Positions 43,250 through 51,801 of a DNA stretch of 64,000 nucleotides are shown here, one piece after another (the stretch's first letter is position 1; every line of letters begins with the position of its first letter). Source of the DNA: Paludisphaera mucosa (GTDB lineage: Bacteria; Planctomycetota; Planctomycetia; Isosphaerales; Isosphaeraceae); the NCBI RefSeq assembly GCF_029589435.1, contig NZ_JARRAG010000002.1:3534001-3598000 (forward strand), written 5' to 3'. Under the pieces are notes generated by a model. The model made no database searches. It saw nothing but the letters and a program-made list of their open reading frames with translations, and was not told where the DNA came from. The position numbers were made by a program, and so were the translations under genes.

Positions 43250-44620
43250 ATGATCGACCCCCGGGTGGCCAGCGGGTTGAGAGACCTGCTCCCCGCCGTC
43301 ATGATCCCCCGCGAGCGGATCCTGCAGACCTTCCGCGAGACCTTCGCGTCGTTCGGATTCGTGCCGATCGAGACCCCGCACATCGAGCGGATGGAAGTCC
43401 TGACCGGCAAGGGAGCCGGCTCGGACGAGGTCCTGCGGCAGATCTTCGAGGTCACCAATAAGGGGGGGACGCCCGGCGAGCTGGCCTTGCGGTTCGACCT
43501 GACCGTCCCCCTCGCCCGGTTCATCGCCAAGCACATGGACGAGGTCGGCGTGCCGTTCAAGCGGTACGCGATCGGCTCGGTCTTCCGGGGCGAGCGGCCG
43601 GCCAAGGGGCGTTTCCGCGAGTTCATGCAGTGCGACTTCGACACGATCGGCGTCGACAGCCGCCTGGCCGACGCCGAGACCGCCCAGATCATCCACGGCG
43701 CGCTCGCCGCCGCCGACGTCCCGGCCTTCACGATCACGCTCAACAACCGCAAGATCCTCGACGGGGCGCTCGAGACGTTCGGGCTCACGGGCCGGTCGAG
43801 CCTGGTCCTGCGGTCGCTCGACAAGCTCGCCAAGATCGGCCGGGACGGCGTCGCCGCCGAGCTGCAGCGGCCGGCCGACGCCGGCGGCGCGGGGCTCGAC
43901 GCCGGCCAGGTCGAGCGGATCCTCGAATTCGCCGAGACCGGCCGGGGGACGGCCGCCGTGCTCGACGAGGCCGAGAAGCGGCTGGGGGCCAACGCCCAGG
44001 CCGCGCAGGGGATCGCCGACCTGCGCACGGTGCTGCACCTCCTCGAAGCCGGGGGCGTGCCTCAAGAACACCTGGCGATCGACCTGGGTTTGGCACGCGG
44101 GCTCGACTACTACACGGGGATCGTCTTCGAGACGACCGTGAACGGCTGGGAGAAGTTCGGCAGCATCGCGTCGGGCGGCCGCTACGACGACCTGGCGAGC
44201 CTCTACACCACGCGCCGGCTGCCGGGCGTCGGGGCCTCGATCGGCCTCGACAGGCTGCTGGCCCTGCTGGAGGAGGCCGGGACGCTGAAGTCGGCGACGT
44301 CGACCGCGCCCGTGCTGTTCGCCAACTTTCCGGGGACCGACCCCGCCGTGGCAGTCCGAATGGCCGCGACTCTCCGCCAGGCCGGCATCGGCTGCGAGAT
44401 CTACCCCGAGCCGATCCAGGTCGGCAAGCAGATGGGATACGGCACGAAGCACGGCCACAAGCTGGCGGTGATCATCGGCCCCGACGAGGTCGCCGCCGAG
44501 ATCTTCAACCTCCGCTACCTGGAGACCCGCCACGAGGACAAGGGGCTCGCCTGGTCGGTCCTGGAAGACTCGGTCCGCGGGGCGCTGGAGATCCTCGAAC
44601 AGGGGGGGCTGCAGTCATGA
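43250..44620 (+). CDS. hisS: histidyl-tRNA synthetase
   Basis: A class II aminoacyl-tRNA synthetase charging tRNA-His. The 456 residues show motif 1 region FVPIETPHIERME, motif 2 KRYAIGSVFRGERPAKGRFREF (split near residue 105), the histidine motifs GLARGLDYYTGIVFE and SGGRYDDL, and motif 3 GVGASIGLDRLLALL. The C-terminal anticodon-binding domain starts near residue 360. The length is typical. The ATG at 43250 is natural. The stop overlaps the ATG of the next gene (ATGA), so the adjacent hisZ/hisG are translationally coupled to a translation gene, an uncommon grouping. Confidence 0.94.
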   Translation: MIDPRVASGLRDLLPAVMIPRERILQTFRETFASFGFVPIETPHIERMEVLTGKGAGSDEVLRQIFEVTNKGGTPGELALRFDLTVPLARFIAKHMDEVGVPFKRYAIGSVFRGERPAKGRFREFMQCDFDTIGVDSRLADAETAQIIHGALAAADVPAFTITLNNRKILDGALETFGLTGRSSLVLRSLDKLAKIGRDGVAAELQRPADAGGAGLDAGQVERILEFAETGRGTAAVLDEAEKRLGANAQAAQGIADLRTVLHLLEAGGVPQEHLAIDLGLARGLDYYTGIVFETTVNGWEKFGSIASGGRYDDLASLYTTRRLPGVGASIGLDRLLALLEEAGTLKSATSTAPVLFANFPGTDPAVAVRMAATLRQAGIGCEIYPEPIQVGKQMGYGTKHGHKLAVIIGPDEVAAEIFNLRYLETRHEDKGLAWSVLEDSVRGALEILEQGGLQS

Positions 44621-46170
44621 CCGTCCTCCGATCGAGCGACGACCCCCGGATCGCGGCGGGCGCGACCGAGCGGCACGTCGGCCAGGTCCGCGGCACCCGC
44701 GACTGGCTGCAGGGCGATTACGCGCGGCTGCTGGGCTACGAGCGCACGCTGCTCGACTGCTTCGCCCGCGCGGGATATCGCCCGGCGCGGACGCCGGTGC
44801 TGGAGCTTTCCGACCTCCACGAGCGCAAGAGCGGCGCGGGGATCGTCGCCAGGCTGTTCGAGGTCTCGGGCGCGGGGACGGCCGGGATTTGCCTGCGGCC
44901 CGAGCTGACCGCGGGCGTGGTGCGGGCCTACGTCGAGGCCGACGAGCCGCCCCCCCTGCCCTGGCGCGCCAGCGTCTCGGGCCCGGTCTTCCGGTTCCAG
45001 GCGACCGGCCGGGGGCTCGACCGCGAGTTCATCCAGACGGGCGTCGAGCTGATCGGCGCGGGGGGCCCGGCGGCCGACGCCGAGGTCATCTGGCTCGCCG
45101 ATTGGTCGTTGCGGGCCCTGGGCGCGCGCGAGCCCCGGATCCGCATCGGCCACGTCGGCCTGATCCTCGAACTCCTCGGGGGCGCGGGGCTGCCGCCGGC
45201 GGCGACCTCGGCCCTGATCGAGTCGCTGAGCGAGGCCGCCAGCGAGGGCGAAGGGGTCGAGGCGCTGGAGGCGGCCCTCGACCGCCTGACCGCCTGGCTG
45301 GGCTCGAACGGGACGGCCGAAGGCACCGCGAGCTCGACCTCCGCGACCCCGGACCCGGTCGTCGACCGCCTCTTCCGGCATCTCGTCCCCGACGTGACCG
45401 GCCGACGTTCGGGCGGCGACATCGTCGGCCGGCTGCGGCGGAAGTGGGCGCTCGAGCACACGCTGCACGACGCCCTGGAGAAGGTCCGCGGCCTGGTGCA
45501 CGACCTGGCGGCGCTTCGCGGGCCGGCGGCCGACGTGCTCGTCCGGCTCGACCGCGACTTCGCCGCCCGGGCCCCCGAGTCGGTCGCCGCGATCGGCGAG
45601 CTGGCCGACATGCTCGAACATCAGGGCGTCGACCTCGATCGGGTCGAACTCGACCTCGGCTTCGGCCGAGGGATCGGCTTCTACACCCAGATGATCTTCG
45701 AGCTTTCGGCGGCGACGCCCCGGGGTCCCGTCGAGGTCTGCGGCGGCGGCCGCTACGACGGCCTCGCCCGGGTGCTGGGCGGGCGCGGCCGCGACGACCG
45801 CGGGGCCGGCTTCGCCTTCGGGCTCGAACGCCTCGACCAGGTCCTCGGCCCCGACGACGGCCGGGCCTCGCGGGCGAAGGCCCCGCAGGGCTACCTGGTG
45901 ACGGGCGGCGGCCGCGGCGTCGGTCGCGAGGCCGCGGCGCTGGCCGCATTTTTACGCGAACGGCTAGACCTGCCCGTCGTCGTCGCCGACCTGGACATCG
46001 AGGACGCCGTCGCCTACGCCCGAGGGCTCGGCCTGGACCGCATCGTCACCGCCGGGGCCGAGGTCGAGCTCTGGAACCTGGAGCACGGAGACGTCCGCTC
46101 GGTCCGGGAAGGCGAGCTGATCGACCAGATCCGGGGCCGCCTGTCGGTGGTCCGGGGAGACGCCCGATGA
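44617..46170 (+). CDS. hisZ: HisZ-like ATP phosphoribosyltransferase regulatory subunit (HisRS paralogue)
   Basis: A 517-residue HisRS-like protein without clear aminoacylation competence. It has GQVRGTRDWLQGDYARLLGY near the N-terminus, ICLRPELTAGVVRAY, FRFQATGRGLDREFIQTGVEL (split near residue 125), ELDLGFGRGIGFYTQMIFEL and CGGGRYDGLARVLGG. Known HisZ proteins are about 390 residues and lack the anticodon domain. This one has an inserted helical segment (about 210-310) and an extra C-terminal 110-residue alpha/beta region that resembles an anticodon-binding fold. It could also be a divergent second HisRS. ATGA overlaps link it to hisS and to hisG. Confidence 0.75.
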   Translation: MTVLRSSDDPRIAAGATERHVGQVRGTRDWLQGDYARLLGYERTLLDCFARAGYRPARTPVLELSDLHERKSGAGIVARLFEVSGAGTAGICLRPELTAGVVRAYVEADEPPPLPWRASVSGPVFRFQATGRGLDREFIQTGVELIGAGGPAADAEVIWLADWSLRALGAREPRIRIGHVGLILELLGGAGLPPAATSALIESLSEAASEGEGVEALEAALDRLTAWLGSNGTAEGTASSTSATPDPVVDRLFRHLVPDVTGRRSGGDIVGRLRRKWALEHTLHDALEKVRGLVHDLAALRGPAADVLVRLDRDFAARAPESVAAIGELADMLEHQGVDLDRVELDLGFGRGIGFYTQMIFELSAATPRGPVEVCGGGRYDGLARVLGGRGRDDRGAGFAFGLERLDQVLGPDDGRASRAKAPQGYLVTGGGRGVGREAAALAAFLRERLDLPVVVADLDIEDAVAYARGLGLDRIVTAGAEVELWNLEHGDVRSVREGELIDQIRGRLSVVRGDAR

Positions 46171-47219
46171 CCGCCGACCCGATCGACCCCGTCCGCCTGG
46201 CCATCCCCTCGAAGGGGCACCTGTACGAGGGGATCATCGAGATCCTCAAGACGGCCGGCTACAAGGTCCGCCGCGCCAGCGACCGCCAGTACGAGGCGAC
46301 GATCGCCGGCCAGCCCCGATTCCACGTCGTCTTCATGCGTCCCACCGACATCGTCCTGCAGGTCCAGGAAGGCCGCTGCCACCTGGGCGTCACCGGGATG
46401 GACGTGTACGCCGAGCAGGCCTTCGAGGCCCAGGAGGCCGCGGTCGTCGTCCCCGACCTGGGCTACGGCGGCTGCCGGCTGGTGGTCGCCGCCCCCGAGA
46501 GCTGGGTCGACGTCGGCCACGTCATGGACCTCGTCGACCTGACGGCGGAGTTCAAGGCGGCCGGCAAGACGTTCCGGGTCTCCACCAAGTACCCCGCGCT
46601 CGTGCGGCAGTACTTCCGCAAGTGGGGCATCTACTACTACCAGTTGATCGACTCCGAGGGGGCGCTCGAGCTGCACCCGAGCCTGGGCATCGCCGACGTG
46701 ATCGTCGACCTGACCAGCTCGGGCGTGACGCTCAAGGACAACCGACTGCGGGAACTCGCCGGCGGGATCGTGCTCGACTCGGCGGCCTGCCTGATCGGCC
46801 ACGCGCCGAGCCTTTCATCGCTCGTAGCCGAGGGCGAGACGGGGCCGCTGGCCCTGCTGCTCGACGCCATGGACGGCGTCAGGCGCTCGGAAGGGCTGTT
46901 GCACCTGGAAGTCGTCGGCTCGCCGGCGGCCCCGGGGACGGAGACCGCCGCGGCGGTGGCCGCGTACCTCCGCGGCCAGGGGGCCCAGCACATCGCCCGG
47001 GGCGAGGTCTGGGACGACGGCGGGGGCCCGGGCTGGCGGGTGACGGCGCTGGTGGCGGCCAAGCGGCTGACGGCCTGCCAGCGCGCCCTGTTCGACCTGG
47101 GGGCCAGCCGGGTCGTCGGCCTCCCCGCCCGGTTCGTCTTCGACCGCGACGCGGCGTCGACGTTCGACGACCTGAAGGAGCGGCTGGCCGCGCAAGTCGC
47201 CGAGACATCGCGAGGCTGA
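46167..47219 (+). CDS. hisG: ATP phosphoribosyltransferase with C-terminal regulatory-type domain
   Basis: Catalyses the first step of histidine biosynthesis (ATP + PRPP). The 350 residues comprise an N-terminal catalytic core (LAIPSKGHLYEGIIEIL; FMRPTDIVLQVQEG; PRPP loop IADVIVDLTSSG, about residues 175-190) and, after residue about 245, a second domain. That domain ends GWRVTALVAAKRL and FDLGASRVVGLP, as in the HisG_C (PII-like) domain of long-form enzymes. Long-form HisG usually works without HisZ, yet a HisZ-like gene sits immediately upstream with an ATGA overlap. The length exceeds both known forms (about 210 and 290). Confidence 0.9.
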   Translation: MTADPIDPVRLAIPSKGHLYEGIIEILKTAGYKVRRASDRQYEATIAGQPRFHVVFMRPTDIVLQVQEGRCHLGVTGMDVYAEQAFEAQEAAVVVPDLGYGGCRLVVAAPESWVDVGHVMDLVDLTAEFKAAGKTFRVSTKYPALVRQYFRKWGIYYYQLIDSEGALELHPSLGIADVIVDLTSSGVTLKDNRLRELAGGIVLDSAACLIGHAPSLSSLVAEGETGPLALLLDAMDGVRRSEGLLHLEVVGSPAAPGTETAAAVAAYLRGQGAQHIARGEVWDDGGGPGWRVTALVAAKRLTACQRALFDLGASRVVGLPARFVFDRDAASTFDDLKERLAAQVAETSRG

Positions 47220-47240
47220 TACGCCCGAACAGGAGGCGCC

Positions 47241-47612
47241 GTGCGACCGACCCGCGTTCTGATCGTCGACGACAACCGGGACGCGGCCGACCTCGCGGTG
47301 ATGCTCCTCACCGCCGAGGGCCTCCAGGCCGAGGCGGTCTACAACGGGTTCGACGCCCTCCGGGCCGACAAGACCTTCCGGCCCGACGTCGTCCTGCTGG
47401 ACCTCGGGCTCCCCGGGATGGACGGCTACCAGGTGGCCGAGGCGCTCAACCGCGAGCAGCCCCCCCCCTTCGTGGTCGCGATGTCGGGCTACGCCGAGGA
47501 CCAGGCCGGCGGCGCCGCCCGCGCGTCGGGGTGCTCCCGATACCTGGTCAAGCCGGTCGACATCGAGGCCATGCTGAAGCTCGTCCGCGGCGCGCCGGCC
47601 CGCGAGTCCTGA
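47241..47612 (+). CDS. single-domain response regulator (CheY-like receiver)
   Basis: A 123-residue stand-alone receiver domain with [11 protein letters not shown] at the N-terminus (Asp-Asp acidic pocket), the phospho-acceptor Asp in [13 protein letters not shown] (about residue 55), the conserved Ser in AMSGYAE and the switch Lys in YLVKPVD. No output domain is present. The start is GTG at 47241 with AGGAGG 4 nt upstream. No histidine kinase is encoded in the window. It lies 21 bp after hisG, possibly on the same transcript. Confidence 0.9.
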   Translation: MRPTRVLIVDDNRDAADLAVMLLTAEGLQAEAVYNGFDALRADKTFRPDVVLLDLGLPGMDGYQVAEALNREQPPPFVVAMSGYAEDQAGGAARASGCSRYLVKPVDIEAMLKLVRGAPARES

Positions 47613-47658
47613 ACCCGAACCCGTCGCCCTCCCCCCCTCCCGTCTGCACGGAGCCGTC

Positions 47659-48666
47659 ATGCGCGCCGCCGTCTTCAGCACCAAGCCGTACGACCGCAGG
47701 TTCCTCGACGCCGCCGCCGAGGGGACCGGCCACGAACTCCGCTATTTCGAGACCCGCCTGACCCGCGACACCGCCGGGCTGGCCCGGGGCTCCGCCGCCG
47801 TCTGCATCTTCGTCAACGACGAGGCCGACGCTCCCGCCCTCCAGATCCTCAAGGAGGGGGGCGTGCAGGTCGTCGCCTGCCGCTGCGCGGGGTTCAACCA
47901 GGTCGACGTCCAGGAGGCGCAGAAGCTGGGGATCACCGTGGTGCGCGTGCCGGCCTACTCGCCGCACGCGGTCGCCGAGTACGCCGTCGGCCTGATCCTG
48001 GCCCTCAACCGCCACATCCCCCGCGCCTGCAACCGGGTCCGCGAGGGCAACTTCTCGCTCGACGGGCTCATGGGGTTCGACCTGTTCGGCAAGACCGCCG
48101 GCGTGGTCGGGACGGGCAAGATCGGGGGGCTCGTGGCGAAGATCCTCCACGGCTTCGGCTGCGAGGTCCTCGGCCACGACTCGTACATCAATCCCGACTG
48201 CACGGCGATCGGCGTCCGCTACGTCGGCCTCGACGAGCTGCTGGCGGCCTCCGACGTCGTCAGCCTCCACTGCCCGCTGACGCCGGCGACGAACCAGCTC
48301 ATCAACGAGGCGACCCTCGCCAAGATGAAGCCGGGCGCGATGCTGATCAACACCAGCCGGGGCGCCGTGATCGACACCGGGGCCGTCGTCGGGGCCCTGA
48401 AGTCGGGCCGGCTCGGCTACCTCGGGCTGGACGTCTATGAGGAAGAGGAGCAATACTTCTTCGAGGACTTCTCCAGCCGGGTGATCGAGGACGACGTCCT
48501 GGCCCGCTTGTTGACGTTTCCCAACGTCCTGATCACCGGCCACCAGGCGTTCTTCACCCGCGAGGCGATCGGCAACATCGCCCAGACCGTGGTCGACAGC
48601 CTCTCCAACTTCGAGAAAGGGCTGCCGCTGCCCAACAAGGTCGACCCCGCGGCGATCGTCCTCTGA
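47659..48666 (+). CDS. NAD-dependent D-2-hydroxyacid dehydrogenase (D-lactate dehydrogenase LdhA-like)
   Basis: A 335-residue cytosolic dehydrogenase. Features are [27 protein letters not shown], the NAD-binding [14 protein letters not shown] (about residues 151-164), catalytic Arg in LINTSRG, Glu in [16 protein letters not shown] (split), and catalytic His in [12 protein letters not shown]. The long [12 protein letters not shown]-type segment and HQAFFT are typical of fermentative D-lactate dehydrogenase (pyruvate to D-lactate). The ATG at 47659 is natural. The terminator at 48734-48760 follows. Confidence 0.9.
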   Translation: MRAAVFSTKPYDRRFLDAAAEGTGHELRYFETRLTRDTAGLARGSAAVCIFVNDEADAPALQILKEGGVQVVACRCAGFNQVDVQEAQKLGITVVRVPAYSPHAVAEYAVGLILALNRHIPRACNRVREGNFSLDGLMGFDLFGKTAGVVGTGKIGGLVAKILHGFGCEVLGHDSYINPDCTAIGVRYVGLDELLAASDVVSLHCPLTPATNQLINEATLAKMKPGAMLINTSRGAVIDTGAVVGALKSGRLGYLGLDVYEEEEQYFFEDFSSRVIEDDVLARLLTFPNVLITGHQAFFTREAIGNIAQTVVDSLSNFEKGLPLPNKVDPAAIVL

Positions 48667-48733
48667 ATCGTTCGTGGAGAATCCGGCCGTAGCTTTGGGC
48701 GCTCTCGCGAAGCCTGACCTAGGCTTTCCTAGG

Positions 48734-48760
48734 AAGCCGGGCGAGGTGCCTGGCTTTTCC
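48734..48760 (+). terminator. terminator after the D-lactate dehydrogenase gene
   Basis: AAGCCGGGC (48734-48742) pairs with GCCTGGCTT (48748-48756) with one G-U pair and a 5-nt loop, followed by TTCCGTT. A small CCTAGG-CTTT-CCTAGG hairpin lies just upstream (48718-48733). Confidence 0.6.
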
Positions 48761-48808
48761 GTTCAAGGAAGGCCCGGATCGGCCTGCAACCTCGAAGAGC
48801 CGCCGAAC

Positions 48809-49195
48809 ATGAATGTCTTCCATCATCGGCTTCGGGGAGACGCCCCCCAGGTCAACGTCCCCGTGCTCGACCGCCGCTGCTGGCCTCGCGGCGAGCTCAA
48901 GTGCCCCGACGCCACGCTGCACTGGGTCTCGGGCTTCAGCGAGTCGTCGCTGGACGCCCGCGTCGTGGACCTCAGCCAGGGCGGAGCCGGCCTGCTCGTC
49001 CCCCTGGCCCCGCCCCGGGACGCCAGCCTCCACCTCGTCTTCCCCGGCCACGGCGGGACGGTCGTCGAGGGCTGGGCGATCGCCTGCCGCGAGCAGCTCG
49101 AAGGCGGCGGCATGTTCGTCCACATGAAGTTCCGCCAGCCCTGCCCCGAGCGGCTGCTGCGCAGGCTGCTGGGCGACCCGTCGGACGAGATCTGA
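48809..49195 (+). CDS. PilZ-domain protein, candidate c-di-GMP receptor
   Basis: A 128-residue protein built mostly of one PilZ-like beta barrel: RRCWPRGELKC followed by VVDLSQGGAGLLV, which matches the D/NxSxxG c-di-GMP motif. The upstream RxxxR is only partial (RRCWPR), so nucleotide binding is plausible but not certain. No other domain is present. The ATG at 48809 was preferred; a GTG at 48674 would add 45 residues that run through the terminator hairpin. Solitary PilZ proteins usually act on motility or polysaccharide export. Confidence 0.75.
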   Translation: MNVFHHRLRGDAPQVNVPVLDRRCWPRGELKCPDATLHWVSGFSESSLDARVVDLSQGGAGLLVPLAPPRDASLHLVFPGHGGTVVEGWAIACREQLEGGGMFVHMKFRQPCPERLLRRLLGDPSDEI

Positions 49196-49224
49196 GAGCA
49201 AGAATACCGTCAGAGTCTTCTCCT

Positions 49225-49365
49225 TCCCCCCGCGGGAGAAGGTGGCCCGGAGGGCCGGATGAGGGTCACGGCGCTTCGCGGTCGCCGATTTGGACCCGAC
49301 CCGGCATGCCCTCCGATCATCCGCCGCTGCGTGGCGCCTTCCCCGGGGGAGAAGGCGAGTAGGGC
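49225..49365. repeat. REP-like intergenic repeat pair
   Basis: The left unit has CCTTCCCCCCGCGGGAGAAGG (split hairpin, about 49225-49244) followed by GGCCCGGAGGGCC and GGATGAGGG. The right unit, CGCCTTCCCC and GGGGAGAAGGCG (about 49337-49359), is about 100 bp further. Same family as 21849-22018. It lies between the PilZ gene and a convergent esterase gene. Confidence 0.55.
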
Positions 49366-49405
49366 CGGATCCCCGCTCCCGCTTGCGGAGCATGGGGCCG
49401 CGTCC

Positions 49406-50392
49406 TCATCGCCCCAGGTGTCGCGCCAGGAAGGCGACCAGGTCGCCCGGCATGCCGTCTTCGGGGTCGGGTCGATCGCGGTAGTCGTCGTCGTGGACCA
49501 GGACGCACTCGACGCCCAGGGGGTCGAGCCGCTCCTTGAGGGCGACGCCGAAGTTCGGGTGGTGGATGCCCCGCCCCGGCTCGCCGTCGGCGGGTAGCGG
49601 GCCCTTGGGCTCGGAATAGGCCAGGAAGGCCGGCGGCGCGCCCGGCGCGACGTGGGTCAGCGGCGAGGCGTCGGCGAAGAGCGCGGCGGACGACGGATCG
49701 TCCAGGCTGGCGCCGGGCTTCAGGCCGAAGAAGGGCCGGATCGCGACATGCTCGTGCGCGCGCCCGCCGATGCGCTCGCGGATGAACCGGGGGTCGTACG
49801 AGGTCTGCGCGCCGATCACGGCCAGGCAGGCCGGGCGCGACGACCGTCGGGCGATCGGGTCCGGGTCCGAGGGGTCCGCCAGGTCGGCGTGGAACCCCAG
49901 CCAGAGCGCGATCCCCGCCCCCGCCGAGTTGCCGCAGGCTGCGAGCCGGCCGCCGTCGATCCCCAGCTCGGCGGCGTGCTCGCGCAGGTACTGCACCGCC
50001 CGCGCCCCGTCGCGCATCGGCGCGGGGTACGGGGCCTGCCCGGATAGCCGGTAGTTGGCCGAGGCCACCGCGATGCCCCGTTCGCGACAGCGGCGGATCA
50101 GCCAGGCCGGCACGCTCGACTTGTCGCCGCCCAGGAAGCCGCCGCCGTGGAAGAAGATCGCCACCGGCGCGGGCCGGGGCGGCCCCACGGCCGGCCCCGC
50201 GGGGAGCCAGAGGTCGAGCACGTTGCGCTCGTGCGGCCCGTAGCGGAGCCCGCCCTTGTCCGGTCGACGAGACAGTGAGGCGGCCGAGGCCATCCGGTCG
50301 CGGATGCGCCCCAGGACGTCGTAACCGATCGGCAAGAGCGCGAGGGAGAGCGCCAGGGCGGCCGGCGCGTGGTATCGGAAGGACCAGCTCAT
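49406..50392 (-). CDS. membrane-anchored alpha/beta-hydrolase esterase (HSL/BD-FAE-like)
   Basis: A 328-residue esterase/lipase. An N-terminal hydrophobic helix (ALALSLALLPIGYDVLG) anchors or exports it. The catalytic domain has the oxyanion motif FFHGGGFLGGD, ASANYRLS, and the nucleophile elbow GNSAGAG (near residue 150). HDDDYRDRP is a likely region of the late catalytic residues. The family hydrolyses short-chain acyl esters. The ATG at 50392 was chosen over the longer frame because GAGG lies 7 nt upstream and the extension is unlike protein. Confidence 0.85.
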   Translation of the reverse strand: MSWSFRYHAPAALALSLALLPIGYDVLGRIRDRMASAASLSRRPDKGGLRYGPHERNVLDLWLPAGPAVGPPRPAPVAIFFHGGGFLGGDKSSVPAWLIRRCRERGIAVASANYRLSGQAPYPAPMRDGARAVQYLREHAAELGIDGGRLAACGNSAGAGIALWLGFHADLADPSDPDPIARRSSRPACLAVIGAQTSYDPRFIRERIGGRAHEHVAIRPFFGLKPGASLDDPSSAALFADASPLTHVAPGAPPAFLAYSEPKGPLPADGEPGRGIHHPNFGVALKERLDPLGVECVLVHDDDYRDRPDPEDGMPGDLVAFLARHLGR

Positions 50393-50769
50393 GGAGCAAC
50401 CTCGGGGTGGATCGCCCGCCGGCACGCGCCGGCGCTGCGGGCCCTGATTAGAGCACGGCGCGTTCCAAGGGCCGAACGGAAACCGGCCGTCTCCCCGCCG
50501 AACGCGCGGTCGGAGCGGTCGCGACGGCCGCGACGGGGCCCCGAGCCGATTAGGGCTGCGTGCAAGTCGACTTGACCGCCCGGCCCGGCCTGCTAAAAGA
50601 GCGGCGTTCGTCCGCATCACCGCATCGCCCCCCGGCCGGATTGGCATTTCATGCCGGCCCGGGGGCCGGATTTGTCGAAATTACCAGGGACGGCCGCCCC
50701 GCCGCGCCGAGGACGTCGCGCCGGGATCATGCGGCCCGTCAGCCAGCCAGGGATGGGGGCCCCACGCTC
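50393..50769. other. 377-bp divergent intergenic region
   Basis: It separates the esterase (minus) from the 50770 gene (plus). A promoter candidate for the latter is at 50572-50599. Otherwise nothing was recognised. Confidence 0.45.
50572..50599 (+). promoter_or_regulatory. extended -10 promoter candidate of the DUF3006/MBL operon
   Basis: TTGACC (50572-50577), a 16-nt spacer and TAAAAG (50594-50599), with TG at 50591-50592 giving an extended -10. It lies about 170 nt before the GTG at 50770. Confidence 0.45.
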
Positions 50770-51528
50770 GTGAGCAACTCAAGGAAGGGCCGGCGCTCGT
50801 CGGCCGACAAGTCGCCGCTGCTCCGCCGGATCACGTATTTCGTCGTGATGATCATGTCCGGGGGCGGGGCCGGCATCGGCGGCTGGCTCTGCAAGGACCA
50901 TCCCCAGCTCCAGCCGCTGGTCTCCCTCTTCCTGGGGAAGCCCGGCGAGGCGGGGGGCGAGGTCCCGCAGATCAAGTCGGCCCTCAAGACGGTCATCGCG
51001 GGGGCGCTGTCGGCCTCGGCGAGCGGGCCGGGCGTGTACAAGGTGACGATCGACACGGTCCAGCTCGACCCCAAGGCGTTCACGCCCGGCCGCACGGTCG
51101 ACGTCCAGGCCCGGGTCCGCAAGATCGACGCCGGCGGCTCCGAGTCGGTCGTGTGGGAGAGCAAGCCGTTCGGCGAGAACCTCGCGGTCGTCGGCCGCGA
51201 CGAGCTGTCGGCCCACTGGTCGAACCGGCCCTTCGAGGTCGAGTGGCGCGCGGGCGACCGCTTCATGGTCGAGGTCTGGGACCGCAAGGCCGGGCTCTTC
51301 TCGGCCCAGACGTTCCGCATGGCCCGGCGCGACGTCGACGTCTTCCCGCTGGCCACGGGCGAGTTCGCGCTCGAGCCCGAAGGCCGCGTCCAGCCCGGGA
51401 CCGACCCGTCGCGGAACCGCGTCGTGCTGGCCTCGCGGCGCACCGGCGACTCCGCCGTTCGGCCCGCCCAGCCGCCCCGCGGCGACGCCCCCGCCGAGGT
51501 CGCCGAGCGTCCCCTCATCATCCGCTGA
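50770..51528 (+). CDS. membrane-anchored hypothetical protein with C2-like beta domain
   Basis: A 252-residue protein, family not recognised. An N-terminal basic stretch is followed by a hydrophobic segment (ITYFVVMIMSGGGAGIGGWL, about residues 20-39). A soluble region of about 95-190 is all-beta in pattern (VYKVTIDTVQLDPKAF; VDVQARVRKID; FMVEVWDRK), loosely like a C2-type lipid/calcium-binding fold; that comparison is inference only. The C-terminal tail is Pro/Ala/Arg-rich. The start is GTG at 50770. It lies 27 bp upstream of DUF3006 and the MBL-fold gene and probably shares their transcript. Confidence 0.6.
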   Translation: MSNSRKGRRSSADKSPLLRRITYFVVMIMSGGGAGIGGWLCKDHPQLQPLVSLFLGKPGEAGGEVPQIKSALKTVIAGALSASASGPGVYKVTIDTVQLDPKAFTPGRTVDVQARVRKIDAGGSESVVWESKPFGENLAVVGRDELSAHWSNRPFEVEWRAGDRFMVEVWDRKAGLFSAQTFRMARRDVDVFPLATGEFALEPEGRVQPGTDPSRNRVVLASRRTGDSAVRPAQPPRGDAPAEVAERPLIIR

Positions 51529-51555
51529 TCCGGTCCTTCCGACGGAGGCCCCGCC

Positions 51556-51801
51556 GTGCCCGTCCAGCTCTCGGTCGATCGTTTCGAAGGGCCCGACTCG
51601 TCGATCGCCGTCCTCGCCACCGAGGACGGCGCGTCGATCGACGTCCCCCGCGCCTGGCTCCCGGCCGACGCCGCCCCCGGCGACGTCCTGACCCTGGCCC
51701 TCAGCCGCGACGTCGCGGCCACCCGCAAGCTCGCCGAGGAGACGAAGAAGCTCCAGGGCGAACTCAAGGCGACCGACCCCGGCGGAGACATCACCCTGTG
51801 A
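51556..51801 (+). CDS. DUF3006 protein
   Basis: An 81-residue DUF3006 protein: LSVDRFEGPDSSIAVLATEDG at the N-terminus (split), the typical IDVPRAWLPADAAPGDVL and a C-terminal helix. DUF3006 genes are commonly next to ComEC-like metallo-beta-lactamase genes, as here. The function is unknown; a small beta-barrel partner or inhibitor is a guess. The start is GTG at 51556 after GGAGG. Its stop overlaps the next gene (GTGA). Confidence 0.85.
   Translation: MPVQLSVDRFEGPDSSIAVLATEDGASIDVPRAWLPADAAPGDVLTLALSRDVAATRKLAEETKKLQGELKATDPGGDITL

Noticed and set aside
44617-46170. Calling the second HisRS-like gene hisS2
   Set aside because: Its place directly before hisG and the unusual inserts favour HisZ, but this stays open and is recorded as a finding.
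48674-48808. Longer start for the PilZ protein (GTG 48674)
   Set aside because: The added 45 codons run through the terminator hairpin at 48734-48760 and show no conservation.
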